Shown here: piece after piece, positions 51,436 to 59,354 of the stretch
How positions within the stretch are numbered: position 1 is the first letter of the stretch
How the letters are laid out: every line of letters starts with the position of its first letter
Source of the DNA: an uncultured Bacteroidia bacterium
Lineage (GTDB): Bacteria > Bacteroidota > Bacteroidia > Bacteroidales > UBA932
Reading direction: 5' to 3'
NCBI GenBank assembly: GCA_902790635.1
Contig: CADASN010000014.1
Location: forward strand, 19,618-83,617
Length of the DNA: 64,000 bases
The notes under the pieces: model-generated
What the model saw: the letters and a program-made list of their open reading frames with translations, nothing else
Databases searched by the model: none
What the model was told of the DNA's origin: nothing
Translations under genes and position numbers: made by a program

Positions 51436-52130
51436 TCGTTGTTGAAGTGTCCCGGCGAGCAGTGCTCGAAGGTGTATTTCGTGTATTCGTCAAAGTCCAT
51501 TCCCATCTCCGCGGCCTTCTCGCGCGAAGCGCGCTCCACGGCTTCGATGCGCTCCGTGCCGCCGGTCACGTCGAAGATGGCCTGGAGCTCATCCAGGTCC
51601 TCCTGGGGGATGCGGCGCAGCACACCGGGCCCCTTGCCCTGGTAGTTGGCCCCGAGCCGGCCGTACACCTCCTCCTTGTTCTCCACGACCCAGCGGGAGA
51701 TGGGGCCGGCTTCCGGATGATCATCCGGATCGAAGGTGCTGGGGTGGACGCAGTAGCCGAAGCGCAGGATGTTGCCGGTGAGCATCTTGGTCAGCGGCCA
51801 GAGCTGGCGGCCCTTTTCCGAACAGGTGAAATACCCGAGCTTCGCGGAGAGGTTGCGCAGCGCCATGATCACCAGCCCTGCGCCGTTCTTGCGGGGGCAG
51901 CGGGTCACGCAGGACATGCACTCGCCGCAATACCAGATGGTATCGCTCTTGAGCAGGGCTTCGATATCGGCGTCGTTCTTGCGCTGGACCGTGTCGAGGA
52001 TTTTGCGGGGGTCGTATTTATAGAACTCCGCCGCCGGGCAGATGGCCGTGCAGGTCCCGCAGTTGATGCAGGTCTTGAGTCCTTCCCGGAAGCGGTAATC
52101 TTGGCTGAGTTCGTCGTAAAGCTTACCCAT
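51432..52130 (-). CDS. HdrC-like 4Fe-4S protein (long)
   Basis: 232 residues with two 4Fe-4S motifs (CINCGTCTAICPAAEF, CGECMSCVTRCP) and the helix that follows in HdrC (GLVIMALRNLSAKLG). A C-terminal extension of about 110 residues has no recognised domain. First gene of the five-gene Hdr-like operon. The ATG at 52130 is chosen over a TTG at 52139, which lies in the promoter box. Confidence 0.85.
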   Translation of the reverse strand: MGKLYDELSQDYRFREGLKTCINCGTCTAICPAAEFYKYDPRKILDTVQRKNDADIEALLKSDTIWYCGECMSCVTRCPRKNGAGLVIMALRNLSAKLGYFTCSEKGRQLWPLTKMLTGNILRFGYCVHPSTFDPDDHPEAGPISRWVVENKEEVYGRLGANYQGKGPGVLRRIPQEDLDELQAIFDVTGGTERIEAVERASREKAAEMGMDFDEYTKYTFEHCSPGHFNNE

Positions 52131-52136
52131 ATTACA

Positions 52137-52167
52137 CAAAGATAGGAAAAAGTCTCACTTGTGCAAA
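52137..52167 (-). promoter_or_regulatory. promoter of the Hdr-like operon
   Basis: On the minus strand: TTTG (52164-52167), 19 bases, TATCTTTG (52137-52144), an exact match in sequence and spacing. It overlaps the 3' end of the GH3 gene, and its -7 box ends 6 bases before the ATG. Confidence 0.82.
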
Positions 52168-53234
52168 GGGTGCACATCCCGGAGGCCCTGGATCCGATCC
52201 AAGCTTGCATCGAGCCTGGCTTCCGGAATGCGGCCGTTTTCGAGCGCATCCACCACGGCATCAAAGGCTTCGCAAAAATCCAGCGGGCAGAGAAGCAGAT
52301 CCGCTCCGGCTTCGAAAGCCCGGACGGCCGCTTCGCCGGAGCCGTAGCGCTGCGTGATGGCTCCCATCTCCAGGGCGTCGGTGATGACGACGCCGGTGAA
52401 CCCCAGCTCCCCGCGCAGCTTGTCCGTCAGCAGGACACGGCACAGGGTGGCGGGCAGGTCGGATCCCGTCACGGCGGGGGCGGCAATGTGGGCGGCCATG
52501 ACCAGCGGCGCGCCGGCGGCGATGCCCGCGCGGAAGCTGACCATTTCGCAAACGCGCATTTCCTCCCAGCGCTTGCGCGTGAAGGCGTAGCCGAGGTGCG
52601 TGTCGGCAAGGGTATCCCCGTGGCCGGGGAAATGCTTGAGGCAGCCGGCGATCCCGGCGTCCGCGAGGCCGCGCACATAAGCGGAGACCAGCGGGGCGGC
52701 CCGCAGTGGGTCATCGCTGAAGGCGCGCGTGCCGATGATGATGTTCTGCGGATTGGTGTTGACATCCGCCACGGGGGCGAAATCGATGTCAAAGCCGTAG
52801 CGCTTCAAGTAGCGGCCGATGGCGCGGGCCGCTTCGAAGGTGGCGTCCGGACCGGCCGCCGCCAGGGCCGCGGCGCTCTCGTAGCGCGGCACATCGAAGG
52901 CCGGATTGCCGGCGATGCGGCTGACGCGTCCGCCCTCCTCGTCGATGCAGAGCAGGGGAGTGCCGGGCAGGGACTTCAGTTCGCGGATGAAGCGGTCCAA
53001 CTGCGCCGGATCGGCGATGTTGTGCCCGTACAGCAATACCCCGCCTGCGGGGTAAAGCTCTGCACGCGAGCGCATTCCGTCGCTGACTGCCTGCAGGCGG
53101 AAAGGCGGGAGCTCCGCGTCGGAAGCGTAACGGATCGTGGGCTCGAGCGACTCCGGCCGCACGATGAAGAGCTGTCCGACTTTTTCCCGAAGGGACAGGG
53201 CACGGCCCGTCTCAGGCTTTGTTCCGCAGGTCAT
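52155..53234 (-). CDS. GH3 beta-N-acetylhexosaminidase-like protein
   Basis: 359 residues, a single-domain glycoside hydrolase family 3 enzyme of the NagZ type. The signature GCLKHFPGHGDTLADTHLGYA carries the His-Asp dyad that serves as acid/base, and the nucleophile Asp is in ITDALEMGAI. No signal peptide, so it is probably cytoplasmic and used for peptidoglycan recycling. I chose the ATG at 53234 (MTCGTKPETG); it overlaps the alarmone synthetase stop by 23 bases. The longer frame to 53309 lies inside that gene. Confidence 0.88.
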   Translation of the reverse strand: MTCGTKPETGRALSLREKVGQLFIVRPESLEPTIRYASDAELPPFRLQAVSDGMRSRAELYPAGGVLLYGHNIADPAQLDRFIRELKSLPGTPLLCIDEEGGRVSRIAGNPAFDVPRYESAAALAAAGPDATFEAARAIGRYLKRYGFDIDFAPVADVNTNPQNIIIGTRAFSDDPLRAAPLVSAYVRGLADAGIAGCLKHFPGHGDTLADTHLGYAFTRKRWEEMRVCEMVSFRAGIAAGAPLVMAAHIAAPAVTGSDLPATLCRVLLTDKLRGELGFTGVVITDALEMGAITQRYGSGEAAVRAFEAGADLLLCPLDFCEAFDAVVDALENGRIPEARLDASLDRIQGLRDVHPLHK

Positions 53235-53883
53235 GGACATGCTGCATCCGGGCGTCGATGTTTGCGCACGCATCCGCGCAGGCACGCAACTCGGCGGCGA
53301 TCTCGTCAATATAGGGACTGCTCTCCTTCTTGTAGCGGAATTTGTGCTCCAGGCTGGCCCAGGTGTCCATCGACAGGGTACGCATCTGCACTTCCACCTC
53401 CATCATGCGTTTCTGGTTCTCCAGGAAGATGGGGGTGCTGATAATCAGGTGCAGGCTGCGGTAGCCGTTCTCCTTGGGCTCCGCGATGTAGTCCTTGCGC
53501 TCGACGAGGAACACGTCGTCCTGGCCGACGAAAGCATCCGCGAGGGCATAGATATCCGATATCGTGGAGCAGATCACGCGGACGCCCGCGATGTCGTGGA
53601 GGTTCTTCTCGATGGCCTCGACCGTGAGCGGGAGCCCCTTCTTCTGCATTTTCTTGAAAATGCTCCGCGAGGATTTGAGGCGGGACTGGATGCTTTCGAT
53701 GGGGTTGCAGTCGTCGCCGAGGGAGAAATTCTTGGAGAGGACCTTGAACTTGGTCTCCACCTCCATGATGGCGCATTCATAGTAAGCCATCAGTTTCCGG
53801 TAATCGGTCGAGCTCTCTTCCATCCAGAGCTCCATCAGTTCCTGTGCTTTGTCTTTTCCTTCCATGTTGATGCAATTGGTCAT
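53212..53883 (-). CDS. small alarmone synthetase (RelA/SpoT synthetase domain)
   Basis: About 223 residues, a stand-alone (p)ppGpp synthetase domain like RelQ/YjbM: RLKSSRSIFKKMQKKG, HDIAGVRVICSTISDIY, KENGYRSLHLIIST, and VEVQMRTLSMDTWASLEHKFRYK (the catalytic Glu region). No hydrolase, TGS or ACT domains. I take the ATG at 53883, 2 bases after the promoter box; the ATG at 53865 is an alternative and the one at 53898 lies above the box. The gene is cotranscribed with the GH3 gene. Confidence 0.9.
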   Translation of the reverse strand: MTNCINMEGKDKAQELMELWMEESSTDYRKLMAYYECAIMEVETKFKVLSKNFSLGDDCNPIESIQSRLKSSRSIFKKMQKKGLPLTVEAIEKNLHDIAGVRVICSTISDIYALADAFVGQDDVFLVERKDYIAEPKENGYRSLHLIISTPIFLENQKRMMEVEVQMRTLSMDTWASLEHKFRYKKESSPYIDEIAAELRACADACANIDARMQHVHDLRNKA

Positions 53884-53885
53884 CC

Positions 53886-53893
53886 CAAATATA
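53886..53893 (-). promoter_or_regulatory. -7 promoter box of the alarmone synthetase gene
   Basis: On the minus strand this reads TATATTTG, ending 2 bases before the ATG at 53883. It stands back to back with the promoter of the TPP leader. Confidence 0.55.
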
Positions 53894-53917
53894 CGCATAA
53901 AAGTAGAAAAAAAGCAT

Positions 53918-53925
53918 TATCTTTG
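53918..53925 (+). promoter_or_regulatory. -7 promoter box of the thiamin uptake operon
   Basis: TATCTTTG, about 20 bases before the riboswitch. No clear -33 box. Confidence 0.55.
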
Positions 53926-53945
53926 CCTCCGGTTTGCAAAGCGCA

Positions 53946-54029
53946 GACTAAGGGGTGCTGAGGCCCAGGCGGCCGATGCTGAGATGATACCCTCATACCT
54001 GATCGGGGTAATGCCCGCGTAGGAAACCG
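53946..54029 (+). ncRNA. TPP riboswitch (THI element)
   Basis: The conserved blocks of the thiamin pyrophosphate aptamer are present in order: ACTAAGGGGTGCT (from 53948), CTGAGATGATACC (53979-53991), ACCTGATCGGGGTAATGCC (53997-54015) and GCGTAGGAAA (54017-54026). It lies 53 bases before a TonB receptor gene. The short space to the ATG has no strong terminator hairpin, so control is more likely at translation start. Confidence 0.96.
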
Positions 54030-54081
54030 TTATCTTCCCACTTTCCCCCTTATTGTAGTATTTTATACATTAAGGTTTATT

Positions 54082-56448
54082 ATGTCTTCATCTTTGTTGA
54101 GATTTGTCCTGCCTGCACTCCTGCTGGCAGGGAGTTCTTTGTCCGCCGGTGCCCAGGAGCCGGATTCCCTGGCCGTCGAGCAGTTGCAGGAGGTCGTGGT
54201 CGCCGCCGTTCGCGCCGCGAAGGACGCGCCTTTCGCCGTCGCCAACATTTCCCGCAGGGAGCTGCAGGACTTCTCCGTGACCGGCATCGAACTGCCCATG
54301 CTCTTCGCCCGCACGCCGGGCATCCTCGCCTGGAGCGAGAACGGTGTGGGCACGGGTACCAGCTACATGCGCATCCGCGGCGCGGGCGGCTCCCGCATCA
54401 ACGTCACCCTGGACGGCGTGCCGCTCAATTCGCCCGAAGACCAGACGGTCTTCTGGGCCAATATGAACTCCTACGGTGCCCTGATGGGCAGCGTGCAGAT
54501 CCAGCGGGGCGTCGGCTCCTCCACCAACGGTGACGGCGCTTTCGGGGGGACCATCGCCCTGGGGACCAAGGCCCCTTCGCTCGTGCCGGCCGCGGAGATG
54601 AACGTCTCCTACGGTTCCTGGCATACGATGAACCTGGGCGTGAACCTCTCCTCGGGGCTGGTCTGGCGCCATCTCGTCCTCGAGGGCGGCTATCACCAGA
54701 CGACCACCGACGGCTACCTGCACGGCACCTCCGGTCGCTCGGGCAGCTGGTACGGCGGCCTGACCTGGTTGGGGCGCGACTGGAAGTTGTCCTACAAGCT
54801 GCTTGGCAATTTCGAGAATACCGGCCAGGCATGGAACGGCGTCACCGCCGGAAATGACGACCTGTCCCTGATGGACGGCACCTACGGCGATCACACCGGG
54901 ATCCACACCTACGGCGACCTGTGGAACGCCGGGCTGGGCTTGTACAATTCGCTCTACGAGCGGCTGATCATCGATGGCAGCAAATATACCCTGGAGCGCT
55001 ACAACATGCAGGACGGCAGCCACTGGCCCCGCACCACCGACAACTTCTGGCAGACCCATCACATCCTGAATTTCGCGTGGGACATCAATCCTTACTGGAA
55101 GCTTTCTGTCTCGCCCCACTACACCCACGGTTATGGTTACTACGAGGAGTTCCGCTACCAGAACAAATTGACCAAATACGGCATCCCCACCTTTGTCAGG
55201 CCGGACGGCCAGACCATCAAGCGCAGTGATTTCGTGCGCCAGAAGGGCATCACGCAGGATACCTACGGCGCCGTGGCGAATGTCACCTACCGGCGGGGCG
55301 GCTGGGATATCGTCGGCGGGCTCAGCGTGCAGCAGTTCAAGGGCAATCACTTCGGCAACCTGATCTATGTCAGCGACCCGGATCTCCGGATCTCCCTCTC
55401 CCTGGCGAGCAGTTCAAGTTATCCTTACTACGATTCCGATGCCGCCAAGCTGGACGCCAGCGGCTTCGTGAAAGCGGCCTATGCCTTCTCGGAGTCCTGG
55501 AGCGTCTTCGGCGACCTGCAGTACCGCCACGTGGACTACCGCACCGACGGCTACAACGACAAGTACTATATCGACGACAACGGCTTCCCGCAGAAACATT
55601 TCCTGGACGTGGACGTCCACTACGATTTCTTCAATCCCAAGGCTGGCGTCAACTTCCAGCGGGACGGCCACCGCGCCTTCGCCTCCTTCGCGATGAGCCA
55701 CCGGGAGCCGGAGCGCAACAATTTCACGGACAACGGGAGATACCCCGCCCCGCGCGCCGAGCGCCTGCTCGACTGGGAGGCGGGCTACCAGTATGAGGGC
55801 CGCCGCTGGCGGGCCGGTGCCACACTATACTATATGCGCTATCTGGACCAGCTGGTCCAGACCGGCGAACTGAGCGATATCGGCGAGGCACTGACCACCA
55901 ACATCCCGGACTCCTACCGCCTGGGCGCCGAACTGACGGCCGGCTGGGACATCACGTCCTGGCTGACCCTGGAGGGCAATGCCGCCCTGAGCCGCAACCG
56001 CCTGCTGGACTTCGACGAATACGTCGAGGACTGGGACAACGGCGTCACCGTGCTGCACTACGACGACGCGCCGCTGGCCTACTCCCCGGAGGCCATCCTG
56101 AACGGCTTCCTGACCGTGCACTTCGGCGGTTTCCGCGCCGTCTGGCACACCAACTACGTCAGCCGGATGTATCTCGACAACAGCGGCAACGCCGACCGTT
56201 CGCTGCCCGCCTACAGTCTGACGAATGTCAACCTCGGCTATAAGTTCCGGCCGCGCAAGGTTGTGAAAGAACTCGACCTGGGGGTGGATTTCAACAACCT
56301 CTTCTCCGCCCGCGTGGCGCAGAGCGGCTGGGTCTACAGCGCCATCTATGAGAGCGGCGGCCACGGCAATGACAACCGCTACTACCAGATCGGCTTCATC
56401 CCGGTGGCGCCGCTCACCGTGCTGGGTCACATTTCTTTACGCTTCTAG
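54082..56448 (+). CDS. TonB-dependent receptor, predicted thiamin transporter
   Basis: 788 residues: signal peptide (LLAGSSLSAGAQ), TonB-box region (QLQEVVVAAVRA), plug domain (FARTPGILAWSENG, MRIRGAGGSRINVTLDGVPLN, VQIQRGVGSSTNGDGAFGGT) and a barrel ending in HISLRF. The TPP riboswitch and the PnuT gene make it the outer-membrane receptor for thiamin or thiamin phosphates (OMR type). It has no carboxypeptidase-regulatory domain, unlike the receptor at 40.1 kb. Confidence 0.93.
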   Translation: MSSSLLRFVLPALLLAGSSLSAGAQEPDSLAVEQLQEVVVAAVRAAKDAPFAVANISRRELQDFSVTGIELPMLFARTPGILAWSENGVGTGTSYMRIRGAGGSRINVTLDGVPLNSPEDQTVFWANMNSYGALMGSVQIQRGVGSSTNGDGAFGGTIALGTKAPSLVPAAEMNVSYGSWHTMNLGVNLSSGLVWRHLVLEGGYHQTTTDGYLHGTSGRSGSWYGGLTWLGRDWKLSYKLLGNFENTGQAWNGVTAGNDDLSLMDGTYGDHTGIHTYGDLWNAGLGLYNSLYERLIIDGSKYTLERYNMQDGSHWPRTTDNFWQTHHILNFAWDINPYWKLSVSPHYTHGYGYYEEFRYQNKLTKYGIPTFVRPDGQTIKRSDFVRQKGITQDTYGAVANVTYRRGGWDIVGGLSVQQFKGNHFGNLIYVSDPDLRISLSLASSSSYPYYDSDAAKLDASGFVKAAYAFSESWSVFGDLQYRHVDYRTDGYNDKYYIDDNGFPQKHFLDVDVHYDFFNPKAGVNFQRDGHRAFASFAMSHREPERNNFTDNGRYPAPRAERLLDWEAGYQYEGRRWRAGATLYYMRYLDQLVQTGELSDIGEALTTNIPDSYRLGAELTAGWDITSWLTLEGNAALSRNRLLDFDEYVEDWDNGVTVLHYDDAPLAYSPEAILNGFLTVHFGGFRAVWHTNYVSRMYLDNSGNADRSLPAYSLTNVNLGYKFRPRKVVKELDLGVDFNNLFSARVAQSGWVYSAIYESGGHGNDNRYYQIGFIPVAPLTVLGHISLRF

Positions 56449-56451
56449 GAC

Positions 56452-57054
56452 ATGACTGCGCTGCGCTTCCTGGACATCCTCGGATTCGTCGTCGGGCTGG
56501 TCTATCTCTGGCTCGAGTACAAGGCCAGCATCTGGCTTTGGCTGGCCAGCATCATCATGCCGGCCATCGACATGGTGCTGTACTACAAGGCGGGCCTGTA
56601 CGCCGACTTCGGCATGGCCATTTATTATTGCCTCGCTGGCGTGTACGGCTGGCTGTCCTGGCGATATTTCAAGTCTGCCAGGCGCCTGAAGGAGGAAAAG
56701 AAAGGGGAGCGGCCGGTCACGCGCTACAAGCGCACCCACATCCTTCCGTCGCTGGCCGCGATGCTGCTGCTCTGGTTCGGCATCTGGTGGATACTCACGC
56801 ACTGGACGAATTCCACCGTCCCGGTGGCGGATGCCTTCACCACGGCGCTGAGCATCGTGGCGCTCTGGGCCCTCGCGCAGAAATACGCCGAGCAATGGCT
56901 CCTGTGGCTGGTCGTGGATGTGGTCTGCTGTATCCTGTATGTCCGGAAAGGGATTCCTTTCAAGGCCGCGATCTATGGTATTTACTGTGTCGTGGCCGTG
57001 TTCGGATACCGGAAGTGGCTGCGGATGATCAACGCATCCCCCGCTGCTTCTTGA
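56452..57054 (+). CDS. pnuT: PnuC-family thiamin transporter PnuT
   Basis: 200 residues with seven or eight membrane segments, PnuC family (MTALRFLDILGFVVGLVYLW, WLSWRYFK, WLLWLVVDVVCCILYVRKG). It lies 3 bases after a TonB receptor under a TPP riboswitch, so thiamin rather than nicotinamide riboside is the likely substrate. A thiamin pyrophosphokinase gene often follows in Bacteroidota but is absent here. The next gene is convergent and overlaps by 26 bases. Confidence 0.92.
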   Translation: MTALRFLDILGFVVGLVYLWLEYKASIWLWLASIIMPAIDMVLYYKAGLYADFGMAIYYCLAGVYGWLSWRYFKSARRLKEEKKGERPVTRYKRTHILPSLAAMLLLWFGIWWILTHWTNSTVPVADAFTTALSIVALWALAQKYAEQWLLWLVVDVVCCILYVRKGIPFKAAIYGIYCVVAVFGYRKWLRMINASPAAS

Positions 57055-57820
57055 TGGTCTCGTAGGCTTCCTGGATCTGGCGGAACTTCTCCTCGGCGGC
57101 CTTCTGGACGTCGGGACCCAGGGATGCGACCTTGTCCGGATGGTTTTTCATGGCCATGCGCCGGTAGGCGCTCTTGACCTCGTCGTCCGTGGCGGAAGGG
57201 GAGATTTCCAGGACGGAGTAGGCGGAATCGGCATCCTTGTAGAACATGGCGATGACGGACGCGGCGTCGGCGGCATTCAGCCGGATCGCCGAGGCGATGG
57301 CCTCCAGGACCTCCTTCTCCGTCTTGCTGAAATCCTGGTCCGCGATGGCGATCTGCGTCAGGTAGTGGAAAAGCTGCAGGCGTTGCGAGTAATTCATATA
57401 GGTGGCAATCTGCGTGCCGACCTCATAGATGTTGACCTGCTGGCGGTTCAGTCCGTCCAGGATCCGCATGGCGTCCTCTACGGCGGCTTCGCCGAAATTG
57501 CGCCGGACGAATTCGCGCACGACGTCCAGTTCCGACTGGCGGACGTTGCCGTCGGCCTTGATAACGGCCGAGGAGAGTACCAACAGGCTCATCAGGAAGC
57601 TGTTGCGCTGCTCCGTGGCAGTATAGCTGCGGGCGCGGGCTGCCTGCTGCCGCCAGTCGGGCCGGGGACCGGCCGTTCCCTGGGGCGCTCCGCCGGTAAG
57701 TTGCCGCAGCGTGTCCAGTCCGCTTTCCATGACCGTGCCCACCAGGAAGCCGAGCAGCGCCCCGATCGGTCCGCCCGATACCCAGCCGAGAAAGCCTACG
57801 ATCCACTTGAGTGATCCCAT
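57029..57820 (-). CDS. TerB-DnaJ protein (DjlA-like)
   Basis: 263 residues. A glycine-rich hydrophobic N-terminus (WIVGFLGWVSGGPIGALLGF), a TerB-like helical domain (LLVLSSAVIKADGNVRQSELD ... IAIADQDFSKTEKEVLEAIA) with acidic metal-site residues, and a C-terminal J domain (DSAYSVLEISPSATDDEVKSAYRRM, then HPDK). The HPD motif shows it can stimulate an Hsp70. It resembles DjlA. The start at 57820 (MGSLKWIVG) follows the family; the frame to 58147 crosses the promoter of the response regulator. Confidence 0.88.
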   Translation of the reverse strand: MGSLKWIVGFLGWVSGGPIGALLGFLVGTVMESGLDTLRQLTGGAPQGTAGPRPDWRQQAARARSYTATEQRNSFLMSLLVLSSAVIKADGNVRQSELDVVREFVRRNFGEAAVEDAMRILDGLNRQQVNIYEVGTQIATYMNYSQRLQLFHYLTQIAIADQDFSKTEKEVLEAIASAIRLNAADAASVIAMFYKDADSAYSVLEISPSATDDEVKSAYRRMAMKNHPDKVASLGPDVQKAAEEKFRQIQEAYETIKKQRGMR

Positions 57821-57906
57821 GGTCTGTGAGAATGATTTGAAGGTTTGTCCTCCGTTTTCCGCAAATACCGGTCCAATGTCGCCGGACTGACATTCTGTCG
57901 TTTTTA

Positions 57907-57938
57907 TTTGTTTTTCTCTCGGGTTGCGCGTAAATTTG
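57907..57938 (+). promoter_or_regulatory. promoter of the NtrC-type response regulator gene
   Basis: TTTG (57907-57910), 20 bases, TAAATTTG (57931-57938): both boxes and spacing match. The -7 box ends 9 bases before the ATG at 57948. Confidence 0.82.
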
Positions 57939-57947
57939 GCTTCGATT

Positions 57948-59354
57948 ATGGCTTCGAAGAAAGGAAAGATACTGATCGTGGATGACAATGCGGGGATCCG
58001 GCGGACGCTGGAAATCCTGCTCCCGATGCATTTCGTGGAGGTGAAGACGATTCCTTCGCCGGCGACACTTGTCTCCTCGCTGGAGCAGTTCCGCCCGGAC
58101 GTGGTGCTGCTGGATATGAATTTCAATACTTCCATCAATACCGGCAATGAAGGCCTCTACTGGGCCGGGGAGATCAAGAAGCTGGTGCCGGAGGTGGAGG
58201 TGGTGCTGTTCACGGCCTATGCCGATATCGCCCTGGCGGTGGAAGGAATGAAGCGCGGCGCCTTTGATTTCATCGTAAAGCCCTGGGACAACGACAAATT
58301 GATCGAGGTGCTGACAGCGGCCCGGGATAAGGCCCGGAAGGCGATGGGGAGAGATGCCCGATCGGGGTCGGGTATGACCGAAAACGTCATTCCCGGCTTG
58401 ACCGGGAATCTCATGTTCTGGGGCACCTCCAAGCCCATGGCGGCCATCCGGAAGACGCTGGAGAAGATCGCCCCCACGGATGCCACGGTGCTGATCACCG
58501 GCGAAAACGGCACCGGCAAGGACGTGCTGGCGCGGGAGATCCACGCTAGAAGCCTGCGAAGCGGGAAACCGATGGTGGCGGTGGATGCCGGCGCCATCAC
58601 GGAGACGCTGTTCGAGAGCGAACTGTTCGGCCACGTGAAAGGCGCCTTCACCGATGCGCACGCGGACCATGCGGGCAAATTCGAGCAGGCCGACGGGGGC
58701 ACGCTTTTCCTGGACGAGATCGGCAACATTCCGCTGCACCTGCAGGCGAAATTGCTTCGCGTCATCCAGAGCCGCAGCGTCGTCCGCGTGGGCGGCACGC
58801 TCGCCACGCCCGTCAATATCCGGCTGATCTGCGCCACCAACATGGACCTGGAAGCCCTGGTGCGGGAAGGTCGGTTCCGCGAGGATCTCTACTACAGGAT
58901 CAACACCGTGCATCTGGCCTTGCCGCCCCTGCGGGAGCGAAAGGAGGATATCGTACCGCTGGCGCAGATCTTCCTGGAGCGCTTCGCAGAGAAGTACCAC
59001 CGGTCGCTGACCGGAATCGAGCCCGATGCCGCTGCGCTGCTGACCGGTCAGCACTGGAGCGGCAACATCCGGGAACTGCAGAATGTCATAGAAAAGGCTG
59101 TCATTCTGAGCGAAGCGAAGAACCTCACGGTGAAGGATTTCCAGTTGGATCCTTCGGGCTCCGCCCTCAGGATGACGGATGGTGGCTACCAGGGCAGCCT
59201 GGACGCCCGCTCTTTTTATCATTCTGAGCGCAGCGAAGAATCTATGGTCCGCGATGCCATGGAGCGCACGGACGGGAATATCTCTGCCGCGGCCAAGTTG
59301 CTGGGCGTGAGCCGGCCGACGCTGTATGCGAAACTGAAAAAATACGGTTTATAG
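57948..59354 (+). CDS. sigma-54-dependent response regulator (NtrC type) with repeat-derived inserts
   Basis: 468 residues. Receiver domain with DDN and phospho-acceptor Asp56 (VVLLDMNF); AAA+ domain with Walker A GENGTGKD (~184), the sigma-54 contact loop GAFTDA (~232) and Walker B LFLDEIGN; C-terminal Fis-type HTH (DGNISAAAKLLGVSRPTLYAKL). Palindromic repeat arms are read in frame at residues ~135-155 (GSGMTENVIPGLTGNL), ~384-410 (AVILSEAKNL ... LDPSGSALRMTDG) and ~424-432 (HSERSEES). They fall in linkers between domains. With the downstream kinase it probably controls the efflux genes that follow. Confidence 0.93.
   Translation: MASKKGKILIVDDNAGIRRTLEILLPMHFVEVKTIPSPATLVSSLEQFRPDVVLLDMNFNTSINTGNEGLYWAGEIKKLVPEVEVVLFTAYADIALAVEGMKRGAFDFIVKPWDNDKLIEVLTAARDKARKAMGRDARSGSGMTENVIPGLTGNLMFWGTSKPMAAIRKTLEKIAPTDATVLITGENGTGKDVLAREIHARSLRSGKPMVAVDAGAITETLFESELFGHVKGAFTDAHADHAGKFEQADGGTLFLDEIGNIPLHLQAKLLRVIQSRSVVRVGGTLATPVNIRLICATNMDLEALVREGRFREDLYYRINTVHLALPPLRERKEDIVPLAQIFLERFAEKYHRSLTGIEPDAAALLTGQHWSGNIRELQNVIEKAVILSEAKNLTVKDFQLDPSGSALRMTDGGYQGSLDARSFYHSERSEESMVRDAMERTDGNISAAAKLLGVSRPTLYAKLKKYGL
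58351..58412. repeat. palindromic repeat (CATTCCCGG family) inside the response regulator gene
   Basis: A diverged left arm at 58351-58378 (GAGATGCCCGATCG...GGGTATGAC) and a right arm at 58386-58412 (GTCATTCCCGGC...CCGGGAATCTC) form an inverted repeat of ~27 bases around 7 bases. The insert keeps the frame and falls in the receiver-to-AAA+ linker. Confidence 0.8.
59099..59176. repeat. palindromic repeat pair (CATTCTGAG family) inside the response regulator gene
   Basis: Left arm TGTCATTCTGAGCGAAGCGA... at 59099-59126 and inverted right arm GGATCCTTCGGG...CAGGATGAC at 59147-59176 enclose about 20 bases. Both are translated in frame between the AAA+ domain and the HTH. Confidence 0.8.
59217..59243. 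repeat. single arm of the CATTCTGAG repeat in the response regulator gene
   Basis: TATCATTCTGAGCGCAGCGA followed by AGAATCT. It is read as YHSERSEES, in a second frame relative to the arm at 59099, directly before the HTH. Confidence 0.8.

Noticed and set aside
46952-51645. Two overlapping long plus-strand frames (to 49270 and from 49048)
   Set aside because: Antisense of the Hdr-like operon, whose cysteine motifs and gene overlaps are unmistakable.
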